A stretch of 64,000 bases of DNA. It comes from Jutongia hominis (GTDB lineage Bacteria > Bacillota > Clostridia > Lachnospirales > Lachnospiraceae). How positions within the stretch are numbered: position 1 is the stretch's first letter; each line of letters starts with the position of its first letter. Positions 10,312-18,250 of this stretch are shown piece after piece. The stretch covers positions 62,001 to 126,000 of the forward strand of contig NZ_JACRSW010000035.1 in NCBI RefSeq assembly GCF_014384965.1, written 5' to 3'. The notes under the pieces were generated by a model. The model had not been told where the DNA came from. It worked only from the letters and a program-made list of their open reading frames with translations, and ran no database searches. The translations under genes and the position numbers were made by a program.

Positions 10312-10521
10312 TTATAATTCAATGCTCTTTGATATGTACTGTTCAAACTCTTTTCTCTTTACCAATTTTTTATTTCCTACATAAAGTACAAAATTGCACT
10401 TCGGTTGTTTTAATAACTCTTCAATTCTGTTAATTCCTATATTTGAATAAGCTGCCGCCTCTTTAATTGTCATATTTAATTTTAACCAAAATGGCATTTC
10501 TAAAGTTTTACTGTCTGTCAT
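10312..10521 (-). CDS. xis: Excisionase (Tn916 Xis-like)
   Basis: A protein of about 69 residues with the MerR-like winged helix seen in Tn916-family excisionases: MTIKEAAAYSNIGINRI, then the NFVLYVGNKKLVKRKEFEQYI wing and helix. It would direct the integrase towards excision. The start is uncertain: the ATG at 10521 lies 16 nt from AAGGAG, and a GTG 15 nt upstream is too close to it. It stands just upstream of int, the usual order. Confidence 0.85.
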   Translation of the reverse strand: MTDSKTLEMPFWLKLNMTIKEAAAYSNIGINRIEELLKQPKCNFVLYVGNKKLVKRKEFEQYISKSIEL

Positions 10522-10594
10522 TTCTATAAAAATCACACTCCTTTATACTAACATGTGTTATAATAAATAAAATTGTTTAATGGGGATATCCTCT

Positions 10595-10993
10595 ATGGAT
10601 AAAATCAATCTAACTCCAGCAGAACTAAGTAATCAACTGAAAAATATCGAACCTCAAAAACTATTAGATTCTGTACCGCCTGTTCACTATAATTTTCAAC
10701 AAACGCCAATACTTAAAACAGATAATCCTATGGTAAAAGAACAACAGAAATCAAATAATAAACTTGATGCTATCCAATATGAAAATATGAAGTTAAATGC
10801 TCAGATTGAAACTCAGAATAAACTTATTGATACTTGTAATACAAAGATTGATGAATTACAAACTACCAATAACAACTTAAAAGAAATTAATCAAACTCTG
10901 ATAGACAATAACAAGCATTATTGGATATATTCAACAATTATAACGATTATAGGTGCTGTTGTTGGATTTTTATTAGGGAAGTATTTTGCATAA
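10595..10993 (+). CDS. Tail-anchored coiled-coil protein, unknown
   Basis: Not recognised. About 132 residues: a polar N-terminus, a coiled coil rich in Asn, Gln and Lys (about residues 50-105), and one C-terminal membrane segment ending GAVVGFLLGKYFA. It would sit on the inner face of the membrane. It is one of the few plus-strand genes of the element and lies divergent from xis. An alternative ATG five codons upstream exists; neither start has a strong ribosome site (GGGGA). Confidence 0.6.
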   Translation: MDKINLTPAELSNQLKNIEPQKLLDSVPPVHYNFQQTPILKTDNPMVKEQQKSNNKLDAIQYENMKLNAQIETQNKLIDTCNTKIDELQTTNNNLKEINQTLIDNNKHYWIYSTIITIIGAVVGFLLGKYFA

Positions 10994-11071
10994 GATTAAA
11001 TCAATAATCAATCCTATAATTCCTCCAACCAAGGCAGGATTAAACCTATAAATACCTTTCATTCCTGACAT
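10973..11071 (-). CDS. Small membrane peptide, 32 residues
   Basis: A 32-codon frame with a perfect AAGGAG 8 nt before its ATG encodes a short polar start followed by one hydrophobic helix (PALVGGIIGLIIDLIL). A longer reading from 11173 lacks a ribosome site. Its 3' end overlaps the convergent coiled-coil gene by 21 nt. Function unknown. Confidence 0.5.
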   Translation of the reverse strand: MSGMKGIYRFNPALVGGIIGLIIDLILCKILP

Positions 11072-11226
11072 ATTATCACGCTCCTTAATATAAAAGGCAG
11101 AAGTCATTTTCTCATCTGCCATAGGATCATCAATGTCCACCTTTGCTACCACCTTCCTTGCACCCTCACCCAATCTATGCTATACTTATCTAAATGTAAA
11201 ATATCGTAAATCAAAGGAGGTACAAG

Positions 11227-11943
11227 ATGAAAAAATTTAACAAATCATTAGCAATCACACTGATCCTGTCACTTTGTCTTACCTTAGCAGCACCGGTTGA
11301 TGCAAAGTCCAAAGTCAAATTAAACATAACAAAAGCTACCCTCTCGGTCGGTGGTTCGATTAATCTGAGACTTCTCAATAACAAGAAGAAAGTGACATGG
11401 AAGAGTAGTAACAAGAAAGTAGCTTCTGTTACGAAAAAAGGTAAGGTAAAAGCAAAAAAGAAAGGGAAAGCTTCTATTGTTGCTAAAGTTGGCAAAAAGA
11501 AATATACTTGCAAGGTTACTGTTGGTAGTGTGAGTAAGAAGAATACAAGTAAGAAGAATACGAAGAATGTGAAGAAGACTGCTGTCCCTACTGCTATGCA
11601 AAACCAAAAACCACCAGTGCCTACAATGCCACCAATACCAACAAAAACACCACTTATACCAAGCACAGCAGAATTTGTTGAAAAAGAAATTACTATGAAA
11701 GTTGGAGAGACACATAAATTGGAAGTGAATTTAGTACGAGGTACATTATATCATTCGCCATCTACAGGGTTTATTAGTAAAAACGAAAAAGTGGCTACTG
11801 TAGAGAATGTAACTACCAATGATAATCATGCATGTGTTGTAACGGCTGTTTCTGAAGGAACTACACAAATAAGATTTTTATCTGGCGCACCAGAATGCTA
11901 TTGCACAATTACAGTTATAAGTGCAGATGATGATACAAAATAA
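11227..11943 (+). CDS. Secreted protein with bacterial Ig-like (BIG2) repeats
   Basis: A 238-residue exported protein. A signal peptide (about residues 1-26, ending APVDA) is followed by a first BIG2-like domain (VTWKSSNKKVASVTKKGKV, about 50-100), a Lys/Thr/Pro-rich linker (about 100-145) and a second, more divergent BIG2-like domain to the C-terminus. No LPXTG or membrane anchor is visible, so it is probably released or held by charge. AAAGGAGG precedes the ATG. It is probably a lysogenic-conversion or cell-surface gene, convergent with the tail-tip gene. Confidence 0.75.
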   Translation: MKKFNKSLAITLILSLCLTLAAPVDAKSKVKLNITKATLSVGGSINLRLLNNKKKVTWKSSNKKVASVTKKGKVKAKKKGKASIVAKVGKKKYTCKVTVGSVSKKNTSKKNTKNVKKTAVPTAMQNQKPPVPTMPPIPTKTPLIPSTAEFVEKEITMKVGETHKLEVNLVRGTLYHSPSTGFISKNEKVATVENVTTNDNHACVVTAVSEGTTQIRFLSGAPECYCTITVISADDDTK

Positions 11944-11965
11944 TTATATAAATACTAGACTAAGG

Positions 11966-11996
11966 AATAAGCTCATGAACTTGAGCTTATTTTTTT
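11966..11996 (+). terminator. Rho-independent terminator
   Basis: AATAAGCTCA and TGAGCTTATT form a 10-bp stem with a 6-nt loop, followed by T7. It terminates the BIG2 gene and overlaps the stop codon of the convergent tail gene. Confidence 0.8.
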
Positions 11997-14900
11997 GTAT
12001 CCTACAAGATATACGACGCATCCTAAAGTATGTGCTTCGCCACTGATATTTGTCATAGTTAATGTTAATTTGCCATTTGAATGACTTTCAGAAGTCACAA
12101 TTCCATAACTTTGTGTAACTGGAATTACCATAATATCTGTAATATCTTTCAACATACTATAATCATAATCAGTCCACGTTTCACTTTCTAAATTTTGTTT
12201 TACATTTGGTGAATTAAATGACACCTTTGAAATACTACTAATACATATATCTCCAATATTAGGTGCTGTAATATTTACATCAGTGATAAACCTTTTTGCT
12301 TCTGTATCTATTCTTACTAACCATTCATTATCAGCCATACCTTTAGATTTGGAGAAAAATCCTCTTGCTGACATATCTGTATAACCATGCGATGTGTCAG
12401 GAATAGTTAAACTTGCGCTATCACTTGCTACACCACATATAAGTTTACCGTTATAAAACGTAGACTGGAAACTTATTCCCTCTAAGTTAAAATCTTTATC
12501 TGTTAGATTACCATAAGCAGTTAAAAAAGATGATTTATTTTCTTCACCATAAAAACCATTTCCATCAATATGCCAAGAACCAATATCACCACTTGAAGAA
12601 CTGATTTTGCCTGCAAACGCAGCATTACCATTTTGGTCAAAAGTAATACCACTTGTATCACTACCAATTCTCAAACAACCTAAACCATCCGAATTGAAAT
12701 CAAATAATGACTTTCCGTTACGTGATAAAACCATAGATGGATTTTCGGGTTTGATAGCAATCTCGCTAAGAACCTTTCCGTTACTGTCCTTTTTGACCAT
12801 TGTGAAACCATTCTTGTCAATATAGTAATTTCCAGAATCATTCATGATGCGAAGCTGTTCTGACATAACAAGATCACCGATCAACACTCCTGCATTGATA
12901 CCATAATCCCATTTATAAGTCTGATCCATATCATCAAAATAACTGATCTTGCCAATCGCAGCACAGGTATGTTCCCAACTATCCTTTGTAAACGCAAGAA
13001 GATTATTTGTCATAGCAAGCTGTTCAGGTGCAAATTCATTTTTAACATCATCCCATTCTCTGCCCTTAAAACCATATTTGTTCCATACAAAATCAAGATT
13101 GTCAGAAGATTTGATCATAGTATTTGCAATATCAAGACCATTTTCTTTCATATTTTGGAATTGCTGATTTGCTTTACTGCCTTTGTCAGCCTGTCGTGCC
13201 ACATAACTATAACTGCTTGCCATAGAGGAAGCCTGCTTGAGAATATCTTTTACCTGATTTACAGAAGATACTTTATTCTTAATCGTATCAGAGAATTCCA
13301 CAGAACAGTGCGAGAGATCTGAATAATCAAAAGAAACAGTAATAATTCTCATTGTGTAGATATCTTCATCTACACGAACACGAATATAATTACCTAATTT
13401 AAATTTGTCCCAAAATGGTTCAAATTCTTTTAATGTAAGAAGATTTGCTATTGTAGCAGTAGTAGAATAATTCACCTTGCAAGCTTTCTCTATTTCTATA
13501 TTCGCTTGTTTGAGTAATTCTTCCACGTTTTCCATCAATACACTTTCAGGTTGGTCTTCTCCAATAAAATTATCATTTTTATATGTATCAGTACGTCTAA
13601 AAGTGCAAAGCTCAATCCATAGATCCTTACCCCCTAATGCATTTTCTACTCTTGTTAGAAAGTTTTGTAAATCACAATTATTTCTAATAACGTTAATCTT
13701 ATTACTTAACGCATCATTCTCTTCTTCAAGAGTTTTAATCTTTTTGTTAAGATATGAAATCCTTGCAGACAAACATTCCATTCTGCGTTTATACTTACCG
13801 AGAAGAGAATCGAAGATTGCTTCTTTCGTATTATCATCTTTAATATACATTAACAGCCTATCCTTTTCAGTTGCATCATCGGATGCTATTTCTGCGTTTT
13901 TCTTAGAAATGACCTGACTGCAAGCTTCATACGCATCAAAATATGACTGCAAACGTTCTATACAAAACATCGTGTAATGATTAGATTGTAAGTTCTTTGT
14001 ATTAGTTTCGTTATCATATTCTGCAAAACTGTCAGCATTATAACCAGACTGATATTTATTCGTTGTTGGATCAAGAGGTGGATCAAACACCATTACTTCT
14101 TCTTTGGTATCTACTTGTTCTAGCTTGATATCTATTTGCTGTTTTAAATAATAGAAGTAATCAGAGGTATATGTTTTGTTGTCATTTTCATTAACATATA
14201 ACTTATATCCCTTTTTTACTGGAAGAGTGATAGTGGACGAAGTATATTCATCCTTTAACGTTATGCCATCATCTTCATATTCATCTTTGAGATAAATATG
14301 TGCTTTAAACGATAAGCTATTGATAATAGTAAAAGTACCGTCTGTCTCAGTAGTTGTGTGAATGTCATTTAATTCTACTGTGTAAGTTGGTGGGGCAATC
14401 GCTTTGGCAAAATTACTTACAGTGTTAGATAACATTGTTTTATTCATTGTTCTGTTTTGCAGACAAGCATATGTTATTTTTCCTGTTTTACCATTGCCGC
14501 CAAAAATCTCCTGGCATACAGATTCGGCAGTTTCGTCCGTATCATCATTTGGCATCATAGAATCACGATAATAGCTTATCTCGTCAATATTTGCACTTAA
14601 TTTATCCCAATATTTATTGTAAGTATCTTGTTGGGTTGCAACATATTTTTCCCATTCTGACAACGCTATTTGTAAGTTTTCTGACATTTGAGACTTTTGA
14701 TAATCAGAAAATTTCCATATATAATTACCACCAATCAGCCTACTTGCAATTCGATCGGTAATGATATCATCACCGCCTTCGACTTTAAAGCAGTTCTTAA
14801 CACTATCTTTGTCACCAGTAATAGTGATAGTTTCTGTCGTATTATCTTCCTGACTAGCCCCTTCAATAAATACACCTGTATCTTCTCCATAGCCATCCAC

Positions 14901-15611
14901 TACATAATCAGAAGAATTACAATGTTGACATACTCCATTAATGATATTTCTATGATCTTTATCTGCGATACATTTTGGATTGGTACAGTGTTCTTGCAGA
15001 TCATAACAATTTACTGTACGAGAAAAATTATCGAATACAAATACACATCCAATTTCTTCTGCTATTTGCTGTAAGAAATCATATACTGTTGTGTCACTAA
15101 CAGAAAAGGTTCTCTGAATATTTTTTATAGAATCATCCACATGACCTATAGTATAGTGTGGCATTACTTTAAATATTCTATGTAATAAAGATCCTTCTGT
15201 ATTTGTTTCATTATATAAAACTGTCTCTACATAATCGTCTCTATCCATATCGTCATCAGTATTGATCTCTAAAGTTACATTTGTCTGAGCAGTTTCTGCT
15301 TCTCCGAGAGATACACCTGTAATCTCTTTAAAAATTGCACCATCGTCCGTCTTAGGTACAGCTATTTCAAAATATCCTTTTCCTTGTACTAAAATAATAG
15401 ACAAATCATCTATTTTATCCCAAAATGGATTAAATACATTATTGTTATTTTTGTACAATGTAAATGATACTTCATCATTTGATGCAAAATGCATATCCGT
15501 TTTTAAATTATCTATAGGGTATATTTCACAAATAGTATTGAGCATTCTATCACATAAGAATACCTGATCTTGCTCAATGCTTCCGTCTCTGTTTATAATA
15601 AATTTTTCCAT
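11973..15611 (-). CDS. Phage tail-tip/minor structural protein
   Basis: A 1212-residue protein. The N-terminal about 370 residues resemble the prophage endopeptidase tail/minor structural family (DDLSIILVQGKGYFEIAVPKTD, then RTFSVSDTTVYDFLQQIAEE). A coiled-coil stretch follows (about 590-690), then the ITVSFDYSDLSHCSVEFSD region and a C-terminal fibre-like section with repeated DKNGFTMVKKDSNGKV-type segments. An unusual cysteine cluster (about residues 200-225, CxxxxxxxC...C then CQHC) could bind zinc. It would form the baseplate hub or receptor-binding tip. It is separated from the tape-measure gene by two small genes and two terminators, which is unusual for a tail operon. Confidence 0.8.
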   Translation of the reverse strand: MEKFIINRDGSIEQDQVFLCDRMLNTICEIYPIDNLKTDMHFASNDEVSFTLYKNNNNVFNPFWDKIDDLSIILVQGKGYFEIAVPKTDDGAIFKEITGVSLGEAETAQTNVTLEINTDDDMDRDDYVETVLYNETNTEGSLLHRIFKVMPHYTIGHVDDSIKNIQRTFSVSDTTVYDFLQQIAEEIGCVFVFDNFSRTVNCYDLQEHCTNPKCIADKDHRNIINGVCQHCNSSDYVVDGYGEDTGVFIEGASQEDNTTETITITGDKDSVKNCFKVEGGDDIITDRIASRLIGGNYIWKFSDYQKSQMSENLQIALSEWEKYVATQQDTYNKYWDKLSANIDEISYYRDSMMPNDDTDETAESVCQEIFGGNGKTGKITYACLQNRTMNKTMLSNTVSNFAKAIAPPTYTVELNDIHTTTETDGTFTIINSLSFKAHIYLKDEYEDDGITLKDEYTSSTITLPVKKGYKLYVNENDNKTYTSDYFYYLKQQIDIKLEQVDTKEEVMVFDPPLDPTTNKYQSGYNADSFAEYDNETNTKNLQSNHYTMFCIERLQSYFDAYEACSQVISKKNAEIASDDATEKDRLLMYIKDDNTKEAIFDSLLGKYKRRMECLSARISYLNKKIKTLEEENDALSNKINVIRNNCDLQNFLTRVENALGGKDLWIELCTFRRTDTYKNDNFIGEDQPESVLMENVEELLKQANIEIEKACKVNYSTTATIANLLTLKEFEPFWDKFKLGNYIRVRVDEDIYTMRIITVSFDYSDLSHCSVEFSDTIKNKVSSVNQVKDILKQASSMASSYSYVARQADKGSKANQQFQNMKENGLDIANTMIKSSDNLDFVWNKYGFKGREWDDVKNEFAPEQLAMTNNLLAFTKDSWEHTCAAIGKISYFDDMDQTYKWDYGINAGVLIGDLVMSEQLRIMNDSGNYYIDKNGFTMVKKDSNGKVLSEIAIKPENPSMVLSRNGKSLFDFNSDGLGCLRIGSDTSGITFDQNGNAAFAGKISSSSGDIGSWHIDGNGFYGEENKSSFLTAYGNLTDKDFNLEGISFQSTFYNGKLICGVASDSASLTIPDTSHGYTDMSARGFFSKSKGMADNEWLVRIDTEAKRFITDVNITAPNIGDICISSISKVSFNSPNVKQNLESETWTDYDYSMLKDITDIMVIPVTQSYGIVTSESHSNGKLTLTMTNISGEAHTLGCVVYLVGYKKISSSS

Positions 15612-16153
15612 TATTTACCTCCTCTTTTTATTAGATTTTACATAATTGTCAAACTATTTCATAAGTTTATTCAAGCTATTCCAAACATTTTCTACTTTTG
15701 ATTTGTCATATCCCATACATATATACATATGGATATGGGTATTCTTCTTTGTCTCCTTCAAGGAATTTATCTGTATGTAATACCATCTTTTGTATATTCA
15801 ATATAGTGTTTTGTTTTAATGTTTATTCATTGTACTATAACCTCCAATTCAATTTTTAGCCTTTACAGCTATTGTTTATCTGTATATTATCTGTTATCTA
15901 TCTATACTATCTTAGTACTCACGATAACGATTTTTCAAAAAAATTTATTCACACAAAAGCACCTACTGCCCTTATGGAAAATAAATAAAAATAAGAATTT
16001 CTTTTTTGAGTTTTTCTGTATAAATAGTCCCGACTTTTATGTGTCGATAAAGCATTTACTACCTCTTTGCTATGATTTAATCCTATATTTTCTGCATACA
16101 AATAAGGACTAGGATTTTTTTCCCAGTCCTCATATATACGCAAAAAGCCTTAT
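15612..16153 (-). promoter_or_regulatory. Leader/promoter region of the tail-tip gene
   Basis: 540 nt without a credible gene. CTCCTC (ribosome site AGGAGG) lies next to the tail-tip start. The 12-mer AAGTTTATTCAA at 15663-15674 also occurs at 17461-17472 upstream of the next structural gene. A terminator hairpin for the upstream gene lies at 16105-16131. Confidence 0.4.
16105..16131 (-). terminator. Terminator after the 235-residue gene
   Basis: Read on the minus strand, AGGACTGGGA pairs with TCCTAGTCCT (10 bp, one G.U) and is followed by TATTT. Confidence 0.6.
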
Positions 16154-16861
16154 TTATTCAGTCTTTTCGCCCTTTTCTACTGCAAATTCGGTCTTTTGTT
16201 TTCTTCCCTTATCACTCTTTTTAGGCTGCTTCGATGCATCATACGATAAAGGTTTATCGTCATTATGGAACTCTTTTACAATGGCTTTTGCCACATCTTT
16301 ACTATCCAACTTCTGCACAATAGGAATAATATCAACCAGCTTATTTACTGCCTCATAATCAATATCTCCCCTATCAGCAAAGGTATTTACAGCATTTGTA
16401 AGAGCCTGTAAAAGTTCATTCATGTAGTCTGGCTTAACAACAAACTCTCTGACTACCTGTAATAAATCCTCAATCTCATCCTTCAAATCATTGTAATGCA
16501 ACTTTCTGTATTCAATAGCTTCATTACAAGCATTGTCAAGTTCTGATCTCTCATCATCAGATGTATTCTCACGAATAACATCAATAACATTTTCCTTGTT
16601 ATCCTTAATGAATTTATCCACCTTATCCAGACTAAACTCTTCTCCATTTTCAAACAGAACAATATTAGTGTAGTATGTAATAAGGCAGTATTCAAACATT
16701 GGCTGTCTTAACACTTGTGCATATCCAACCTCTTTTGATACTACTGTACTTGCTACTTCTACAACAAAACTCATTTTCTGACTAAGAGATAAGCCCTTTT
16801 CTAATACATATTCAACCTTTTTACCATCAAAATCATTATAAAAATACTTCTTGTTTGCCAT
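16154..16861 (-). CDS. Unknown acidic protein in the tail region
   Basis: Not recognised. 235 residues, soluble and helical, starting MANKKYFYNDFDGKKVEY, with a Lys-rich tail (residues about 205-235) that looks disordered. It begins 3 nt after the stop of the 169-residue gene, so the two are translationally linked. The position between the tape-measure and tail-tip genes suggests a tail or assembly protein, but nothing in the sequence proves it. Confidence 0.65.
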   Translation of the reverse strand: MANKKYFYNDFDGKKVEYVLEKGLSLSQKMSFVVEVASTVVSKEVGYAQVLRQPMFEYCLITYYTNIVLFENGEEFSLDKVDKFIKDNKENVIDVIRENTSDDERSELDNACNEAIEYRKLHYNDLKDEIEDLLQVVREFVVKPDYMNELLQALTNAVNTFADRGDIDYEAVNKLVDIIPIVQKLDSKDVAKAIVKEFHNDDKPLSYDASKQPKKSDKGRKQKTEFAVEKGEKTE

Positions 16862-16864
16862 TAC

Positions 16865-17374
16865 TTATTTTACCTCCATAGCTTTTTTAATCAATTCAGA
16901 CATTCTTGTATCTGCCATTTCTTTTCTTGAGGATGTATGTTTTTCCTCATATTTTGCTCTACTGATTGCATCCTCTTCATTCTTGATTTCTGAAATTCTG
17001 TCATTCTCATAGAATACAAAACATTTCTTCTTGTACTGATCCACACAAGTCCTTTTAAGCATATAGGCATATCCTTCATCAACAATACGCTTAACTGCTT
17101 TAAGATTCCTTGTAACAATACTCTGTGGCTTTTCTTCTGCATTAACAATTATCTTATCAAATGTTTTCCAGCAATCATCAATACTTCTATCACTCTTTAG
17201 ATTGTGCTGTGCCACAAACTTTCCTACAATGTCTGCTACCTTGTCGGTATTCTTAAAACAATACTTCGGATATGGTGAACTCTTTACACTCACAAGACTT
17301 TTCAACTGTCCTTTATCTACCAACTCCTTAAATAATGTAGCAGATTCAAATTCAATTCTTTCAACTTTTGCCAT
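16865..17374 (-). CDS. Unknown protein in the tail region
   Basis: Not recognised. 169 residues from the MAKVERIEFES methionine, which has AAGGAGG 9 nt upstream; an upstream ATG 11 codons earlier has no ribosome site. It is basic in the middle (KRTCVDQYKKKC) with a charged helical C-terminus. Lies immediately upstream of the 235-residue gene, and the pair forms a small unit between two terminators. Confidence 0.65.
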   Translation of the reverse strand: MAKVERIEFESATLFKELVDKGQLKSLVSVKSSPYPKYCFKNTDKVADIVGKFVAQHNLKSDRSIDDCWKTFDKIIVNAEEKPQSIVTRNLKAVKRIVDEGYAYMLKRTCVDQYKKKCFVFYENDRISEIKNEEDAISRAKYEEKHTSSRKEMADTRMSELIKKAMEVK

Positions 17375-17507
17375 TTTGCTATTCCTCCTTAAAATTATCG
17401 TGTGCATAACCGCACATTTTCTCGGCTTTATTAAGAAAATTTAATTTGAAAAAACATAAAAAGTTTATTCAAAAAATCTATGCTCAAATATTTTGAACAC
17501 ACATTTT

Positions 17508-17563
17508 ATCAATAAACACAAACAGGCACTATCAGTTATTTATCTGGTAACTGTATAGTGCCT
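17508..17563 (-). terminator. Terminator downstream of the group I intron RNA
   Basis: AGGCACTAT with CAGTT (17524-17538) pairs with AACTG and ATAGTGCCT (17549-17563); on the minus strand it is followed by GTTTGTGTTTATT. It ends the transcript that contains the intron core. Confidence 0.65.
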
Positions 17564-17564
17564 A

Positions 17565-18250
17565 TCTGTTACCTCCACATTTTTTATATTTTCCACAATT
17601 ATTTATTAAGATATGCCTCAAACACCGCTTACATGTTTACCAGACATTTCAGCGAACATATCTTATATTCAAACTTATATCTCAAACAAATATAAGTAGT
17701 AATTTATCGAATTATAAAATCTTTTATATGCAACCCAGTCTTTAAACTAAGTCTCTACAATCAATAGTAGTTGGACTGTATATTGAAGCAAAATACAATT
17801 ACGCCTGTATTCTGCCTAACCTTGTCAGCCTCTGAGGGTATTTCCGACTATATAATACTATCTGTTTTCAGAAGTCAGCATAGTTTGCATATATCAAATA
17901 GTCATATTTTTATCGTATGCACGACTTAGGAACTCCCCTGCTTTCGATATGAATATCATATCTACCTATAGACCAGCACCATTTTCAATCTCTCATATTG
18001 CAGTCAAAACTTCGTGTACCTGCAACAATAGACACTTAGGCTCTCACCATATGTCAACTATATGTTTTTTCTGAATTTCTTCACACATTACGTCTATGAT
18101 TTCTCATTCCGCTTTGGTATATAGTTTAAGTGCTTTCCCAGCATATTCGGTTATTTTTATGATTTATTATCATGCGATTATTCCCGTCCGTTAATTACGT
18201 GGCATTATTACACAACCTTAGAAGGGTGGGCACAGTACACTAATAACAAT
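17565..18250 (-). ncRNA. Group I intron (catalytic core recognised)
   Basis: Read on the minus strand, the four conserved group I elements occur in order: P at 18146-18130 (ATATGCTGGGAAAGCAC), Q at 17933-17919 (GTTCCTAAGTCGTGC), R at 17909-17896 (AAATATGACTATTT) and S at 17855-17840 (TTATATAGTCGGAAAT). GACTA in R and TAGTC in S give the P7 guanosine-binding helix, and ATATAGTCGGA in S is the same as in the Tetrahymena intron as I remember it. No endonuclease gene lies inside. The 5' splice site should fall near the last codons of the tape-measure frame (about 18210-18260). The 3' splice site and 3' exon were not found. The exact ends are approximate. Confidence 0.8.

Noticed and set aside
17408..18207. 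ROOL/GOLLD-type large phage RNA as explanation for the 800-nt gap
   Set aside because: The P, Q, R and S motifs in order with P7 pairing fit a group I intron much better; no group II domain V was seen either.
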